Position numbers and translations under genes: made by a program. From DASTDH01 sp035601575 (GTDB taxonomy: Bacteria > Verrucomicrobiota > Verrucomicrobiia > Chthoniobacterales > JAFAMB01): DNA of 22,865 nucleotides. Within the stretch, counting starts at the first letter, position 1. Every line of letters starts with the position of its first letter. Below, piece by piece: positions 13,880 through 21,173 of the stretch. The stretch covers positions 1 through 22,865 of the forward strand of contig DATNNZ010000361.1 of the NCBI GenBank assembly GCA_035601575.1, written 5' to 3'. Below the pieces are notes generated by a model that made no database searches, had not been told where the DNA came from, and saw only the letters and a list, made by a program, of their open reading frames with translations.

Positions 13880-16795
13880 ATGGATGACTCCGCCCGAAGT
13901 CTTTTTCGTTCCGCTTTGGATCAGAATTTTTGTGTGGTTGCGGGTGCTGGTTCGGGCAAAACAACTGCGATAGTAGAGCGTATCTGCGAACTGGCCATTC
14001 GAGATCTCAGCGCTTTGCGGCGGCTCGTTGTGGTCACCTATACGAACAGTGCGGCCATCGAATTCAAAAGCCGAGCCAAGCAACGGTTACTCGCCACTGT
14101 TCCGGAAGCCGATTCCCTGCTTTATCTTCGCGCTTTGGAACAAGCCTATTTCGGTACGATTCACGGCTTTTGCTTAGATCTAATTCGTCAGTTCCGAAGC
14201 CGACTTAGGCTTCCCGAGCAGCTACGGGTGCCGACCGAGAGCGAGCGCGATCTGCTTTGGGAAATCTTCGTGACCGATTCTTCCGAACTGGGCACGCTGG
14301 CACAACATCCGGCGGCTCACTCGCTGTTGCGCGTCTGCACACTGACCGATCTCTTGGAGCTCGCAAAAAAGTTTCGACCCGGCCACGTTTTGGCGCCTCC
14401 GTCAAGAAGGATGCCGCTGCCTGATCCCGCCGAGATCCGTGCTGTCGCGGTTCCGAAAAATACCGAAAAAACCAAACAGCGAACCGTGGAAGCTCTGGAA
14501 TCTTTAGTGCGGCGATTGTCCAGTGCCTCAGGTTTTAGCGCGTTACCGCGGCGCGAAACGGTCGCGAAAGCTTTGAAGGAGGCTTTCAACGACGAGATGG
14601 CTCCCCTGATTGACTGGTTAGAGAAAGCTGCTGAGTGGTTTGCCGACCAGTTAGCAAGAAGCTTTCGCCAGCGTTGCCGGCAGGAAGGAGTCTTTACCTA
14701 TGCCGACCAAATCGATGCCTGTATCGAACTATTAGAACAACCAGATGTGCTCGATGAGGTGCGCCGCCGTGAGCTGATCGTGATTGTCGACGAGGCGCAA
14801 GATACCGATGCCCGAATGTTTCAGGTTTTTGTCGAAGTCACCCGGCCGCCCGGCGAAAGTTTCGGCAGTTGGCCAGGCTCCGGTCAGCCGCCGGTCGCGG
14901 GGCGCTTTTGTATTGTGGGTGATCCGCGGCAAACGATCTTCGAACGGGGCGCTTCCAGCCGATTCACTGAACTGAGTGAGCATTTCAGTTCCGGAAATAT
15001 TCGATTCAACGTGACCTATCGCTGCGCGAACGAAATCGTCCGGCGCATCAATGAACTTTTCAATTCACAGGCCGTCGAAGGGGTTCCGCTTGGTGACTTA
15101 GTGGCGCGGGTAGGGGCTGCAGAGGGATTTGTCGGCCGATTGCCGTTTACCCTGGATCGGCCGGTAGATACTGAAGATGAACTGGAACCGTTGGAGGCCG
15201 AGTGTGAGGCGGTCGCGAAATGGCTGGCTCAGATTCGGCCCACCGATCTTGATGTCAGTTTCTGGAATGACGTCGCAATCATCGCTCCCCGACACGACTG
15301 GCTTATCATTGCCGGTGACGCCCTCAAAAAGTATGGCGTGCCGTATAGTTTCTTTCGACCCAAAATCTCGCGTGCCGGGATTGCCGCTTTTGCCTGGCCG
15401 GTGGCGCTGGTCTATACCCTCGTGCGCCCATGGGATAAGTTCGAACGCGACGGTGTACTCAGAGAACTGTTCGGCGTAGCGGATACTGATCTTTTGCTTG
15501 CGCACAAAGGGGCTGCCGAATCGGAAAAGATTCGTGCGGCTCAACAGCTATTAGAGGCGGCCAGACTTGAATTGGTTTCGAGCAAGGCCCGATCGTTGCT
15601 CTACTTGGTGGAGCAACTATTGGACCGATTTGAATTGAGAGAAAGACTTATCGCGGTCGGTGAAAGCACTCACGGTCTCGATCAGCTTCGCTGGGAAGCT
15701 GCCAAAGCTGACGAACGCGGCATTAGCCTGGAGGAATGGCTCGGAGAGTTGTTGGTATTGCTGCAAGATTTCGCGGAACCCTCCCGGACACAGGCCAAAG
15801 GAGTCGAACTGATTACGATTCATTCCGCCAAAGGACTGGAGTGGGGTTGGGTAATTCCGGTCGGATTCAGGAAAAAATTCTCTCATCGGAGCGAGCGTTA
15901 TCCGAGAGTCGAAGGCGGAGAAGTTTCTCGGGTGATTTGGTCAAATCTGAGCCGCGGTGCCGTTCGCGATGAGGAAGCGAAACAGGCCGAGATCAAGCGA
16001 CTTCTCTACGTGATGCTAACCCGAGCAAAGACTGGATTGGTCCTGCCGACTCCGATTGGTGAGTATCGTTCTGGCCGGCAAGGAATCGCCTTTAATGAAG
16101 TCGTTCCCGACAATCATGTGGAATTGCCGTTTGCCGATGAAGCGATGCAATTACCAACACCGGCAACCGAAGTGGACCCCGAACTCGTGGAGGTGGCAGA
16201 GCCGAAGTTCACGATTGCTCGGTCTGATCTCCCGCTACCGCAACCGCCACGTTTGGTGCGGCCTCACCAGCTCGCCGATGACTCACCGGTCTTGCATCTG
16301 CAGTTCGCGGAAGCGGCGGGATCGTATGACTATGGAAAGTGGTGGCATTCCTGGATCGAGATGTTTCCCTGGAACAATGAGACCGGAGAATGGGAGAGCT
16401 ATGGCAAAAATGCGGTTCTGCCGATCTCCTATCGCGAGCGCGGGGAAAAAGAGATCGCGCGGTTGTTGGCCAACCAAGACTTACAGCGTCTGTGCCGGGG
16501 CGCTCTCTGGTTCCAATCCGAATTTCCGTTTTCGTGGCCTAAGACACCCGAGGATTGGTACGAAGGCGTGATCGATCTCCTGATCGGGATGGCGGACGGA
16601 ACGATGTACGTGATCGATTGGAAGACAAACCAGGCTGCCTTGAATGAATCTGCCGAGCAATTGGCAAATCATCTGCGCAATCAATACCTCCCACAACTTG
16701 AAAGTTATCGCGAGGCTCTCCAAAACACGATGGAGAATCGAAAAATCGAAATTGCCATATACTCGACCGTGCTCGGCAGGTTCATCCTCGCCTGA
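13880..16795 (+). CDS. addA: AddA-like UvrD-family helicase-nuclease
   Basis: An ATP-driven 3'-5' translocating SF1A helicase with a C-terminal nuclease, partner of the upstream AddB-like subunit. Motifs by residue: Walker A AGAGSGKTT (about 20-28), Ia TYTNSAAIEFKSRAK (about 54-68), TIHGFC (about 93-98), motif II IVDEAQDTD (about 300-308), III VGDPRQTIFERGA (about 346-358), V TIHSAKGLEW (about 646-655), VI RLLYVMLTRAKTG (about 707-719). The nuclease end has GKWWHSWIE, GVIDLL (about 896-901) and VIDWKTNQA (about 911-919), the PD-(D/E)XK site. The 971-residue length is shorter than Bacillus AddA (about 1200). AGGAAA overlapping the addB stop is the ribosome site, so translation is probably coupled. 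The TGA stop lies inside a repeat arm. Confidence 0.9.
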   Translation: MDDSARSLFRSALDQNFCVVAGAGSGKTTAIVERICELAIRDLSALRRLVVVTYTNSAAIEFKSRAKQRLLATVPEADSLLYLRALEQAYFGTIHGFCLDLIRQFRSRLRLPEQLRVPTESERDLLWEIFVTDSSELGTLAQHPAAHSLLRVCTLTDLLELAKKFRPGHVLAPPSRRMPLPDPAEIRAVAVPKNTEKTKQRTVEALESLVRRLSSASGFSALPRRETVAKALKEAFNDEMAPLIDWLEKAAEWFADQLARSFRQRCRQEGVFTYADQIDACIELLEQPDVLDEVRRRELIVIVDEAQDTDARMFQVFVEVTRPPGESFGSWPGSGQPPVAGRFCIVGDPRQTIFERGASSRFTELSEHFSSGNIRFNVTYRCANEIVRRINELFNSQAVEGVPLGDLVARVGAAEGFVGRLPFTLDRPVDTEDELEPLEAECEAVAKWLAQIRPTDLDVSFWNDVAIIAPRHDWLIIAGDALKKYGVPYSFFRPKISRAGIAAFAWPVALVYTLVRPWDKFERDGVLRELFGVADTDLLLAHKGAAESEKIRAAQQLLEAARLELVSSKARSLLYLVEQLLDRFELRERLIAVGESTHGLDQLRWEAAKADERGISLEEWLGELLVLLQDFAEPSRTQAKGVELITIHSAKGLEWGWVIPVGFRKKFSHRSERYPRVEGGEVSRVIWSNLSRGAVRDEEAKQAEIKRLLYVMLTRAKTGLVLPTPIGEYRSGRQGIAFNEVVPDNHVELPFADEAMQLPTPATEVDPELVEVAEPKFTIARSDLPLPQPPRLVRPHQLADDSPVLHLQFAEAAGSYDYGKWWHSWIEMFPWNNETGEWESYGKNAVLPISYRERGEKEIARLLANQDLQRLCRGALWFQSEFPFSWPKTPEDWYEGVIDLLIGMADGTMYVIDWKTNQAALNESAEQLANHLRNQYLPQLESYREALQNTMENRKIEIAIYSTVLGRFILA

Positions 16796-16918
16796 GGGCT
16801 CGGATGAAATAGCCGATAGCCCGATAGCCGATAACCAACAGGGGCCGCTGCCGAAAATTCAATCGGCTATTGGCTATCGGCTATCGGCTATTTCATTCGA
16901 GCCCTCAGGCGAGAATGA
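16782..16918. repeat. Inverted pair of NNATAGC repeat arms between convergent addA and the SMP-30 gene
   Basis: The left arm (16782-16832) and right arm (16862-16918) are near-exact reverse complements over about 50 bp (CGCCTGAGGGCTCG, then GATGAAATAGCCGATAGC, with a few changes), around a 29-nt centre. Heptamers here are mostly CGATAGC. The addA TGA stop is inside the left arm, and the TAG of the convergent gene abuts the right arm. RNA from either direction would form a very stable hairpin, so it could terminate both transcripts. Confidence 0.92.
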
Positions 16919-17842
16919 CTACGGATACTGTATCCCGTTCGTCGCGACATAGACCGCGTAAAGTGAGGTCGTAGCCGTAATGAAGATTCGATTCCTCTTT
17001 GGGCCACCGAAGGTCAAGTTAGAGACCGGCTCTGGAACCTTGATTTTGCCCAACAAACTCCCGGACGGGGAATAGCAATGCACGCCATCCCCAGCACTGG
17101 ACCAGACATTCCCTTCGACGTCGACACGTATCCCGTCAGGAATGCCGGGACTAACCTCGGTAAGAACGTTTCCTCCAGTCAAGCTCCTGCCATTTATCAC
17201 ATCGAATACGCGGATATGATGAGGGCCTTTCGAAGAATGAGATGCGCCCGTATCGACGACGTAAAGCTTTGATTCGTCCGGCGAAAAAGCCAGGCCGTTG
17301 GGTTTATCGAAATCGTTGGCAACAACCGCCAAAGTTCCGTCAGCGGGATCAAACCGGAACACGTAAGCCCCGCCATATTCGCCCGGTTCCCGTTTCCCTT
17401 CGTAATCGCTCAATCTCCCGTAGGGTGGATCAGTGAACCAGATCGTTGAATCCGATTTTACGACCACATCGTTAGGCGAGTTCAACCGTTTACCATCGAA
17501 ACTCCCCACTATCTCGGTGATCTTGCCGTCGACTTCGGTACGGGTTACACGACGGCTCAGATGTTCGCAGGTGACCAACCTTCCCTGGCGATCGCGGGTA
17601 TTTCCGTTACTACAATTTGAAGGATGCCTGAATACGTCAACGTTGCCGTTGGCCCACCGCAACATCCGGTTGTTCGGGATATCGCTCCAGACCAGGTAAT
17701 CGCCATCAGCGAAATAAACTGGTCCTTCGGCCCACAGGGCTCCCGAATGGAGCCGTTCTACCCAGCCGTTGCCAAGAATGAGGAAGTGAAAGGATTCATC
17801 GTACAACTCAAATTCATCGCGAATACCGAGAGTTTTTTTCAT
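16919..17842 (-). CDS. SMP-30/gluconolactonase/LRE-family beta-propeller enzyme
   Basis: A six-bladed beta-propeller family that hydrolyses sugar lactones (for example gluconolactone) with a bound divalent metal. The 307-residue length fits. Metal-ligand motifs are visible: WAEGPVYF with the N-terminal Glu (E39), LNSPNDVVV with Asn and Asp (about 120-128), and PDGIRVDVEGNVW with the Asp near residue 245. WFTDPPYG and NGLAFSPDESKLYVVDTG are typical blade sequences. There is no signal peptide, so it is probably cytoplasmic. ATG 17842 is the first good start. It is convergent with addA and divergent from mdh, with 115 nt between the two starts. The true substrate cannot be told from the sequence. 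Confidence 0.88.
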   Translation of the reverse strand: MKKTLGIRDEFELYDESFHFLILGNGWVERLHSGALWAEGPVYFADGDYLVWSDIPNNRMLRWANGNVDVFRHPSNCSNGNTRDRQGRLVTCEHLSRRVTRTEVDGKITEIVGSFDGKRLNSPNDVVVKSDSTIWFTDPPYGRLSDYEGKREPGEYGGAYVFRFDPADGTLAVVANDFDKPNGLAFSPDESKLYVVDTGASHSSKGPHHIRVFDVINGRSLTGGNVLTEVSPGIPDGIRVDVEGNVWSSAGDGVHCYSPSGSLLGKIKVPEPVSNLTFGGPKRNRIFITATTSLYAVYVATNGIQYP

Positions 17843-17957
17843 GTATGATTTGCGGGCGTGAATGTCTCTACGAACACGAGTTTGGTTGAAAAACCCTGTA
17901 ACAGCAAATCTACCGTATTGACTTTGACAAGCCGCTCGCTTCTTTCATGCTTCTGCT

Positions 17958-18944
17958 ATGAAATCTCCCGTCAAAGTGGCCGTTACCGGCGCGGCCGGTC
18001 AGATCGGCTACTCTCTGCTTTTTCGAATCGCCTCGGGTTCAATGTTCGGTCCGAATCAGCCTTTGGAACTCCACCTGATCGAAATTCCTCCGGTTTTACC
18101 GGCGCTTGAGGGGGTGGTGATGGAACTGGACGATTGTGCATTTCCTCTGGTTCGGCGGATTGTACCGACGGCCGATCTAGACGAAGGATTTCGGGCCGTC
18201 AATTGGGTCTTACTCGTAGGCAGTGTGCCGCGTAAGCAAGGAATGGAGCGGAAAGATCTGCTTGGGATTAACGGAAAGATTTTCACCGGACAAGGCAAGG
18301 CGATTGCGGCCAATGCCGCCTCCGATGTTCGGGTACTTGTGGTCGGAAACCCATGCAACACGAATTGTCTGATCGCGATGAACAATGCGCGCGAAATCCC
18401 GAGTGACCGATGGTTTGCTATGACCCGATTGGACGAAAATCGCGCCAAATCCCAATTGGCGAAGAAGGCCGGAGGGCATGTGACTGACGTAAGTAACCTT
18501 GCGATCTGGGGAAATCATTCCTCCACTCAGTATCCCGACTTTTACAACGCGAAGATTAACGCCAAACCCGCTACCGAGGTTATTAAAGATGAGGCTTGGT
18601 TAAAGGAGACCTTCATTGCCACGGTTCAACAGAGAGGCGCCGCCGTGATAAAGGCGCGTGGTTCTTCCTCGGCCGCTTCGGCCGCTAACGCGGTAGTCGA
18701 TACGGTGCACTCGCTCATTTCGACGACGCCGATGGGCGACTGGCATAGTGTCGCCGTCTGTTCTGATGGCAGCTATGGAGTGGAGAAGGGGTTGACGAGT
18801 TCCTTCCCGATTCGGAGCAATAGCAACGACTGGGAGATTGTCCAAGGGCTGCCGATCAATGAATTCAGCCGGTCCAAGATCGACGCGAGCGTTAAGGAAT
18901 TGGCCGAGGAGCGGTCGTTGGTAGCGGATCTGTTACCGAAGTAA
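17958..18944 (+). CDS. mdh: NAD-dependent malate dehydrogenase
   Basis: Interconverts malate and oxaloacetate in the TCA cycle. It has 328 residues, as expected for the tetramer-independent MDH group related to cytosolic eukaryotic MDH. Motifs: the NAD-binding TGAAGQIGYSLLFRIASG (about residues 10-27), ALEGVVMELDDCAFPL (about 49-64), the substrate-loop Arg pair in GSVPRKQGMERKDLL, VGNPCNTN, MTRLDENRAKSQLA, and the catalytic His in IWGNHSSTQYPDF (about residue 187). The acidic residue at the end of the second strand (LIEIP) favours NAD over NADP. The start ATG lies in an AT-richer spacer with TTGACTTTGACA about 30 nt upstream, a possible -35 box, but no clear -10 box or ribosome site is visible. 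Confidence 0.95.
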   Translation: MKSPVKVAVTGAAGQIGYSLLFRIASGSMFGPNQPLELHLIEIPPVLPALEGVVMELDDCAFPLVRRIVPTADLDEGFRAVNWVLLVGSVPRKQGMERKDLLGINGKIFTGQGKAIAANAASDVRVLVVGNPCNTNCLIAMNNAREIPSDRWFAMTRLDENRAKSQLAKKAGGHVTDVSNLAIWGNHSSTQYPDFYNAKINAKPATEVIKDEAWLKETFIATVQQRGAAVIKARGSSSAASAANAVVDTVHSLISTTPMGDWHSVAVCSDGSYGVEKGLTSSFPIRSNSNDWEIVQGLPINEFSRSKIDASVKELAEERSLVADLLPK

Positions 18945-18975
18945 GCTGCACCTGTTCAATCGAGACAAGAGGGTC

Positions 18976-18993
18976 ACCAGATTGATCACTGGT
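18976..18993 (+). terminator. Weak hairpin after mdh
   Basis: ACCAG (18976-18980) and CTGGT (18989-18993) form a 5-bp stem with an 8-nt loop, followed by TTT. It lies 31 nt after the mdh stop. The stem is short and AT-poor terminator features are minimal. Confidence 0.25.
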
Positions 18994-19060
18994 TTTAAAG
19001 TGTTCACTACATTATTTGAGAGAGTTGTTGATGTTCTTCGACCTATATGTCCTATCTCCG

Positions 19061-19243
19061 ATGAACGACGATGCTGGGTTTATCCCTCCGCACGGCAACT
19101 ACCGAGAACTGCTTTCCTATCGAAAGGCTGAGATTGTCTACGATCTCACTTATCGGTTTTGCCATCGGTTTCTTGCGAAAACCGATCGGAGGTTTGGCCG
19201 TAGCCTTGCGGATTACACGCTGCGCGCCGGCTTGCTCACATGA
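19061..19243 (+). pseudogene. Remnant of a four-helix-bundle protein (23S intervening-sequence-like family)
   Basis: From ATG 19061 the reading MNDDAGFIPPHGNYRELLSYRKAEIVYDLTYRFCHRFL matches the N-terminal part of the 'four helix bundle suffix domain' family (pattern IPPHG.YR.L.S...AEIVYD.T..FC.RF). Intact members then continue with D.R..DQMVQAARSG..NI.EGS. Here the frame turns to TDRRFGRSLADYTLRAGLLT and stops after about 60 residues, less than half the usual length. The break coincides with a 9-bp inverted repeat, ATCGGTTTT (19152-19160) and AAAACCGAT (19178-19186), which may mark a deletion or rearrangement point. The function of the family is unknown. It lies between mdh and tRNA-Lys and is probably dead. 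Confidence 0.6.
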
Positions 19244-19317
19244 CGCACCCTCGCGACCGCGGATTTCGCTTGCAACAATGTGTTCTCCCCATACTTTTGG
19301 TTCCCGTTGTCTCTGAC

Positions 19318-19390
19318 GCACCGTTAGCTCAATTGGCAGAGCAAGTGACTCTTAATCACTGGGTTGTAGGTTCGATTCCTACACGGTGCA
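19318..19390 (+). tRNA. tRNA-Lys (anticodon CUU)
   Basis: A 73-nt cloverleaf. The acceptor stem GCACCGT pairs with ACGGTGC, discriminator A. The D-arm is GCTCAATTGGCAGAGC. The anticodon stem AGTGA/TCACT encloses loop CTCTTAA, giving anticodon CTT (Lys). The T-arm is TGTAGGTTCGATTCCTACA. CCA is not encoded (TGC follows). tRNA 3' ends are common integration sites, and broken genes lie on both sides. Confidence 0.95.
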
Positions 19391-19442
19391 TGCTTAATTA
19401 TCAACGAGTTACGCGAATAGACCAATTCGTATCCAAAGTGAA

Positions 19443-19464
19443 CTTAGCCACTTCTTAGCCACTT
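19443..19464 (+). repeat. 11-bp perfect tandem repeat after tRNA-Lys
   Basis: CTTAGCCACTT occurs twice, head to tail. It lies 53 nt after the tRNA, in a 225-nt non-coding spacer that runs to the HTH gene. It could be a recombinase-arm site, but no integrase is present to test this. Confidence 0.5.
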
Positions 19465-19615
19465 TTCTGACCCTGGTCTCGAAGTTTGAGTCTCTTAAAC
19501 CACCCGAACCAGCGTCTCGGACAGGAGAGGGGCCAGTGCACAAACATTCATAAGCAATCACGCTGGGAGCGAAACGGGCCGAAAATGACGCCGCTTGATT
19601 TGCTATCTTCGGTCC

Positions 19616-19857
19616 ATGTTTTCCAGAGAAATCCAGTTGGACACTCACAGCGGACCCGTGACGTTGGCCCCGCGATGGCTTCGAGTCCCAGGGGCCGTGA
19701 AGTATTGGGGCTCTCTCGATCAAAGCTTTACGAATTGCTTTCGGACGGAAAAATTCGATCGATATGCGTAAGGTCACAAAAAGGAGCACCGCGTGGAGTT
19801 CGTCTCATTGATAGGGAGTCTATCGACTCGTTCATGGAGAGCCACGCGGCCGTCTGA
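19616..19857 (+). pseudogene. Frameshifted small HTH (excisionase/AlpA-like) DNA-binding protein
   Basis: ATG 19616 opens MFSREIQLDTHSGPVTL, then APRWLRVPGAVKYWG. At the G-run 19707-19710 the family sequence continues one frame over as LSRSKLYELLSDGKIRSICV and ends RGVRLIDRESIDSFMESHAAV with stop at 19855-19857. Joined, it is an 80-residue winged-helix protein of the MerR/excisionase type, common beside tRNA-linked elements. A missing G in the run explains the break. A +1 programmed shift or sequencing error is also possible. The frame of the C-terminal half is open back to 19486, but that extension is the wrong frame for the N-terminus. Confidence 0.65.
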
Positions 19858-19927
19858 AATGCTCCTCGAATTCGACTTTTCAGAGCACAGCGAACGCGGG
19901 GCTGTTTCGCTAAGACTTGACCCTGAT

Positions 19928-20359
19928 TCAGGACTGCCTGGTACCGTTCGCGGCGGATCTCTTGGACTTCAAAGTCCGATCTTTGCCGGGGGCCATCAGC
20001 GATGAAGCTTCGTTGGCGAGCCGGAGTGCCTGTATATCCCGCATGGGAGGCTTCCCGAAAAACCGTCTGTATTCGCGATTGAACTGGCTTGCGCTTTCAT
20101 AGCCGACCTCGAAAGCCGCACTCGCCGCATCCAGTCCGGCGCGAAGGCGAAGCTGCTTCTGGAATTGAAGAGGACTCATCGCAGTAAGCGCACGAAAATG
20201 GTGATGCAGCGTAGATCTGCCCATGCCTGCAATCGTTGCCAATTTGTTCCACACGCAGAGGTTTCTCGTAGTTCGCGCGTAACCACGCAACCGCAGGGAT
20301 CGATTTGCTGCGATGCGGTCAGCAAACGCGCTTCGCCTAGCCATCGATACAGAAAGCAA
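19928..20359 (-). pseudogene. Damaged AraC-family transcription regulator, C-terminal HTH part
   Basis: LATIAGMGRSTLHHHFRALTAMSPLQFQKQLRL is the first helix-turn-helix of the AraC_N/AraC type whose family members act with oxidoreductase or efflux genes. GLDAASAAFEVGYESASQFNREYRRFFGKPPMRDI is the second. From family knowledge about ten residues (a 'QEARRLML..' helix) should stand between QKQLRL and AGLD and are missing. Upstream, a neighbouring frame reads AVAWLRANYEKPLRVEQ, the expected lead-in, so one extra base near CAAATTGG broke the frame. The whole ligand-binding N-terminal domain (about 150 residues) is absent. It lies downstream of, and overlaps, a truncated efflux adaptor on the same strand. 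I judge it non-functional. Confidence 0.7.
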
Positions 20360-20744
20360 AATTTACTTCGCCGAACGTCTTGATCGACTTCGCGACGCTC
20401 TCACGCGTCTTAGCCCCAATATCAAAATACCACGCTTTCAGGTAGCCACTCGTCTGGGCGAAAATTGGTGCGTCGGTATAGGCTTGTAGCTGGCCGGGCA
20501 AATCCAGGATAATCGTCGAAGACACCTTCTCCGGATGGACGACGCTGACTGTCATCTCTGCTGACGCCGAAGGCGGCTGAAGAACTTGGGGCTTGCCAGA
20601 GGACAGCTGATGAAAAACCAGGGCTAATGCCATACAAACAATAGCTCCGGCGGCAAAAAAAACGATTATTCGCTTCGTCCGCCTCTTTGGTCGAGCGGTC
20701 TTGTGATCTTGAGTTTCGCTTTCCTTCGGGTTACTTACGCCCAT
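20337..20744 (-). pseudogene. Truncated RND efflux periplasmic adaptor (HlyD/AcrA-like), N-terminal third
   Basis: Adaptors of this family link an inner-membrane RND pump to an outer-membrane channel. The start is good: ATG 20744 with GGAGAAG 7 nt before. It has a basic lead (KRRTKR), one membrane anchor (IIVFFAAGAIVCMALALVF, about residues 25-43), then VSVVHPEKVSSTIILDLPGQLQAYTDAPIFAQTSGYLKAWYFDIGAKT, the start of the barrel-sandwich hybrid domain. Intact members continue with VK.GQLLA.I(D/E).P and reach about 400 residues. Here the homology ends after GAKT, followed by 22 unrelated residues and a stop. The junction abuts the AraC remnant, so one deletion probably removed most of the adaptor, any pump genes and the regulator's N-terminus. 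Confidence 0.75.
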
Positions 20745-21173
20745 CGTTTGCTTCTCCGTTCGATTGTTTCTCCGCCTGAACTCTCCTAATGGCTCAAGCG
20801 ATGATTGACAGATCTTCTCACGATGAATCTCCGAGCTTGACTGTGCGGCGACTGTAATAGTAACCAGGGTAACCAGGCAGATTCATGTAAATTTATACGG
20901 TCGTTAGATCGGTTTGTTCTTGTGTCTTCATATCACTGTTTTTCAATTAGGAATTGGCTAGTTCTATGCGCCGCCGCTTCTCATCGCGTCGGGTCCTCCA
21001 GGGACGCACAACATGCTCTAAGGTTTGCTTTGCCATTGGGCTACTCATTTGCTAACAGCCCAATTGCGTGCCTGGCTTTAGATAGTTGAAATCGTTGTTT
21101 TGCGTCCTGTAATAAAAATCTCAAATCAAATAAGCTGATGGACGCCTAACCTAACCGGTTACGGCGTGGACCC
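20745..21173. other. Intergenic region upstream of the adaptor remnant, no gene
   Basis: A 429-nt span, AT-richer than its surroundings, with no credible coding frame. It contains a perfect 9-bp tandem repeat GTAACCAGG (20860-20877) and, at 21150-21165, a TAACCGGTTA palindrome close to the 3' end of the AEC transporter gene. It should carry the promoter of the adaptor remnant (minus strand); I could not pick convincing boxes. Confidence 0.7.

Noticed and set aside
17926..17957. sigma-70-type promoter for mdh (TTGACT/TTGACA)
   Set aside because: A -35-like hexamer is present, but the -10 position reads ATGCTT and would leave almost no leader; not strong enough to list.
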